Shown here one piece after another: positions 61,001-64,000 of a stretch of DNA of 64,000 nucleotides (position 1 is its first letter; the number at the start of each line of letters is the position of its first letter). Position numbers and translations under genes: made by a program. Under the pieces are notes generated by a model. It was not told where the DNA came from and searched no databases. It saw nothing but the letters and a program-made list of their open reading frames with translations. This stretch comes from Acanthochlamys bracteata (taxonomy: Eukaryota > Streptophyta > Magnoliopsida > Pandanales > Velloziaceae), in contig CM034127.1 of NCBI GenBank assembly GCA_019914995.1, positions 11,780,001-11,844,000 on the forward strand. The letters run 5' to 3'.

Positions 61001-64000
61001 ACATCTTTCTGCTTTGTATCAAGCATGTTAACTTATCTTCTTGCTTTAAACCTCATAATTTATAATGCAATTTTGTAAAAATGCTTGTAGGTTTACAACT
61101 TGTGCTCTGAGCAATGCTACGATCCATCATACTTTCATGGAGACGTTGAGGTTTATCCTTTTGATGACAATCTTTACCCTCTTTGTCAATGATCAAACAA
61201 TTCTGTGAAAGTGTTCATGAATGGCTTTCCTGTCATCCAGAGAATGTCGCAGTTATTCACTGTATGGTATGAAAATTTCTAACTATTGCTTGCCCTTTTA
61301 ACCATATCCAGATGTACGACTGGTTTATGACTCGCTAGAAATGAGTGCAATCAATTTTATCTATGCCATGAGCTTTATATCTATATGAAATAAGTATCTT
61401 GCTCATCTAGCTACTTGACCATGATAAACAACCATAATTTATTACAATAAAGCATGTTGTTCCTTCAAGTCTAATTTAACCAATTGTGTGACATCAACCA
61501 TGATGAAATAGCATGGTCAATAGCCATGATAAGAGTAGTCATATGAAATAGGTTTCAGCCAAGTCTTTGCCTCTTTTCATTTTAACACAGGGATAAAGTA
61601 AGGATGATTGCCATTGTATGATTAGTACTAGTTTTTCATTTTATCTTTTAATTAAATTGATTCTTAGTGACTCATTTTTATGATGTTTGATTTTGACATA
61701 GGCTGGCAAAGGTCGGACAGGCCTAATGCTGTGCTCCTATCTCGTTTACACTGGAATGAATCCAGATGAAGCTCTTCAATTGTATGCCCGAAAACGAACC
61801 ACCGATAATAAAGGGGTATATTTTCTGTTTAAGTCATTTATTTTTGTAAAATTAAAGATTAGAAGTGTATCTTTGTTTACTAGTCTTTCTTAGCTAGTTC
61901 ACATCAATCTTTCTTAGGAATTGGAAAGTCTGTAAATAAAATATTTCCCTCACGAGGTACTTACTTTAGACATTTGCTCATTGCAGGTCACAATTCCGAG
62001 CCAGATTCGTTATGTCCATTACTGGTCAGAGATACTTAATTTTACATCAAGCCATAGTCCTTATGTCAATCTTCCCCAAAACAATAGTAGAGAATTGCTG
62101 AGGATCCGCCTCTATGATGTGGTTAATATTGACTCAGTATTCTTTGTTGTTTCAGAGTTGCAAGAGGTCAGGTTCTTTATTTTTTGCAAGAACTTATCAT
62201 CTGAATTATTTGGTTTTAAAAGATCCTATCGTGACATATGTTCTATGGATCACTTTGTCAACATTTTGAGCTTGTGCCGCAAACAGCATAAAATCTGCAT
62301 AGAGATGTAAAGTATGTTGCTTGGATTGTATCTTTCTCTTAGCTTTTGCGTTGCTTGTTTATCGGTGTCTCGTTTGCAGCTCCATGGACTATACTCACCT
62401 ATCTGTTTCTCCCTCTAATAAATTGCTGCAAGTGCATTGGCTTTTGCATCTGCAATTTTCAAGATTGAGTTATGCTGATTTGGTGGGAACAAAATGTAAC
62501 TACTCTAGTCGGTGGCCTGTTGTGAACCTTTCTCATCTTCTTTTATGTTTGACAGACTAAAATCACATGATGTATAAATTTTGGCAATCGACAGTTTGTT
62601 ACTTTCTGCCTACTTCTTGTAACTTCAGGTTCGAGGACAACGTCACCACTCATATGTAGAAATTGTGAAGAACTTGTGCAGACAGCTCAAGCAAGGACAT
62701 CATAGACCCTCCAATCCAAGATATTACCTGCCCGTTCAAAGTGCCAATGGAAGTGGCAGTGAAGTAGAAAAGCATCGCTATGTAGCACAGATGGACACAG
62801 AAAGCTCAATTATGTACCACAAAAAATGTCTGGATTACTATTTTGAACACCCTTTACTGGTATTGGACATTGCCATCACTTTGACTTATCCTAGCTAGAT
62901 TATTGCTTTTTTTATTTTGTATTACAGTTGCTGCTAATTCTTGACAGGTTGATGGAGATGTGCGAGTTATCTTCAATGAAAAGTGGAATGGGGGACGCCT
63001 TTTCTACACCTGCTTCAACACAGTGTTCATTAAAAGCAGTTTGCTTCAGGTATGTTACGCTGTACTCTGAATGTAGTTTCTGCCACAAAATTTATCCCTT
63101 ATAGATCTCAATAAATTTTATGTAGTGACGTGAAATCTCTTTCCTGTCATGGATTTCTAAGTAAGTTCCATAGTTAGCAAATTCTCATAAAATACTGGAC
63201 ATAGCCCTATGCTGCAGAACATCATGAATAGTCGTAACTCATAACATGATATTTATGCTTTGGATGACTAATTAAATTGCAAGGGTAATTATGTATTGCT
63301 ATCTCCATCCTTGAAAATCAGAATTCAATTGCAGTTTGTAGTAATACATTGTAGAGAAGTACTTTTGAAGCATAATTAAGCCTGTATGCTGTATCTAGAG
63401 TTTGTAGCATTGTTATTTTCTATCTATGTTCTGTAGTCCCTGACTTCAACAATGTTACCTTTGCAGTTTTTTATTAAGGAAATGGATAAAGTTTCGACCA
63501 GAGGAAAATCTATTTGGATCTTTCTGCTTGGAGTTATTTTTTGGTCCATCAAATCCAAAACGTAGTACATCAATCACAGAGTTGAGTGATTACTAGCATC
63601 TCCAGTTATACCCTTTAGACAAGCTTCAAGAGAAAAAAAAGACAGAGTTTGAAAACACATATGATGACCAATTTCTGCTGATTTACAGATTTCGAGTTTG
63701 CTCCTTCATTATTTGCCTTTGGCATTTGTGGTGTACAGAAAGAAATTCGCTTGCCTTCACAGAGATTGTATTAATTGTTTGCTGGAACGTGTATATAGTG
63801 CTTGCTGTGAGTAGTAACATCAATTTTGTGAAGTTTTAGCCCTTTGGTTTTTTGCACCGGTTCTTACCGATTTGTGCCATTTGTGAATACATTCGAGTTT
63901 TGATTGGTTGAAAATGTTCTGTAAATTCTTGAGTTGATATAATGAGATATGGTCCACAAATGAAGGCAACGGCCTATCTATATTCTTTTATGTGTGGTCT

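Overview
This is a plant nuclear window from a eudicot. Genes have short exons with GT-AG junctions set in AT-rich intergenic DNA, several products are organelle-directed (a chloroplast division factor, a PsaN-like thylakoid protein, three PPR proteins), and miniature DNA transposons are common. The species cannot be fixed from sequence alone. The order PPR protein (At1g69350-like), DUF863 protein (At1g69360-like), then MinE (At1g69390-like) recalls one segment of Arabidopsis chromosome 1.

Layout, left to right. 1-2518: repeats and a MITE, no recognised gene. 2519-4876 (-): intronless PPR gene with a likely non-coding first exon near 6317. 8173-11851 (-): three-exon DUF863 gene with two upstream leader exons and a uORF; its 3' end is tandemly duplicated. 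14300-16504: a transposon-like segment holding the first exon of a YUCCA-type flavin monooxygenase and nothing of the later exons. 18418-20238 (+): second intronless PPR gene, followed by a receptor-kinase remnant. 21388-23228 (+): three-exon DUF538 gene. 25134-27043 (+): two-exon MinE. 28828-36303 (+): eight-exon nucleotidyltransferase of the poly(A) polymerase superfamily with a long low-complexity tail. 37857-39363 (-): four-exon PsaN-like gene. 39835-40558: LTR-like sequence with a long hairpin. 41175-42851 (+): DYW-type PPR gene. 43158-46428 (+): three tandem nodulin-related-protein genes. 47371-55043 (-): sixteen-exon ubiquitin chain elongation factor E4 (MUSE3/UFD2 type) whose exon phases all join. 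55556-59387: a second transposon-like segment carrying a broken piece of a TOUGH-type G-patch gene. 60471-63596 (+): a PTEN1-like phosphatase gene with two frame breaks.

The genes do not form one pathway. Organelle biology recurs: PPR proteins for organellar RNA, MinE for plastid division, a PsaN-like lumen protein. The most unusual features are the two related transposon-like segments that each carry a fragment of an unrelated cellular gene, the 190-bp hairpin, the tandem 3' duplication with C-terminal frameshift in the DUF863 gene, and the broken PTEN1 copy. Exon borders were set by hand from splice signals, reading phase and remembered family sequence. No alignment or expression data were available. 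No tRNA, rRNA or CRISPR array was seen.
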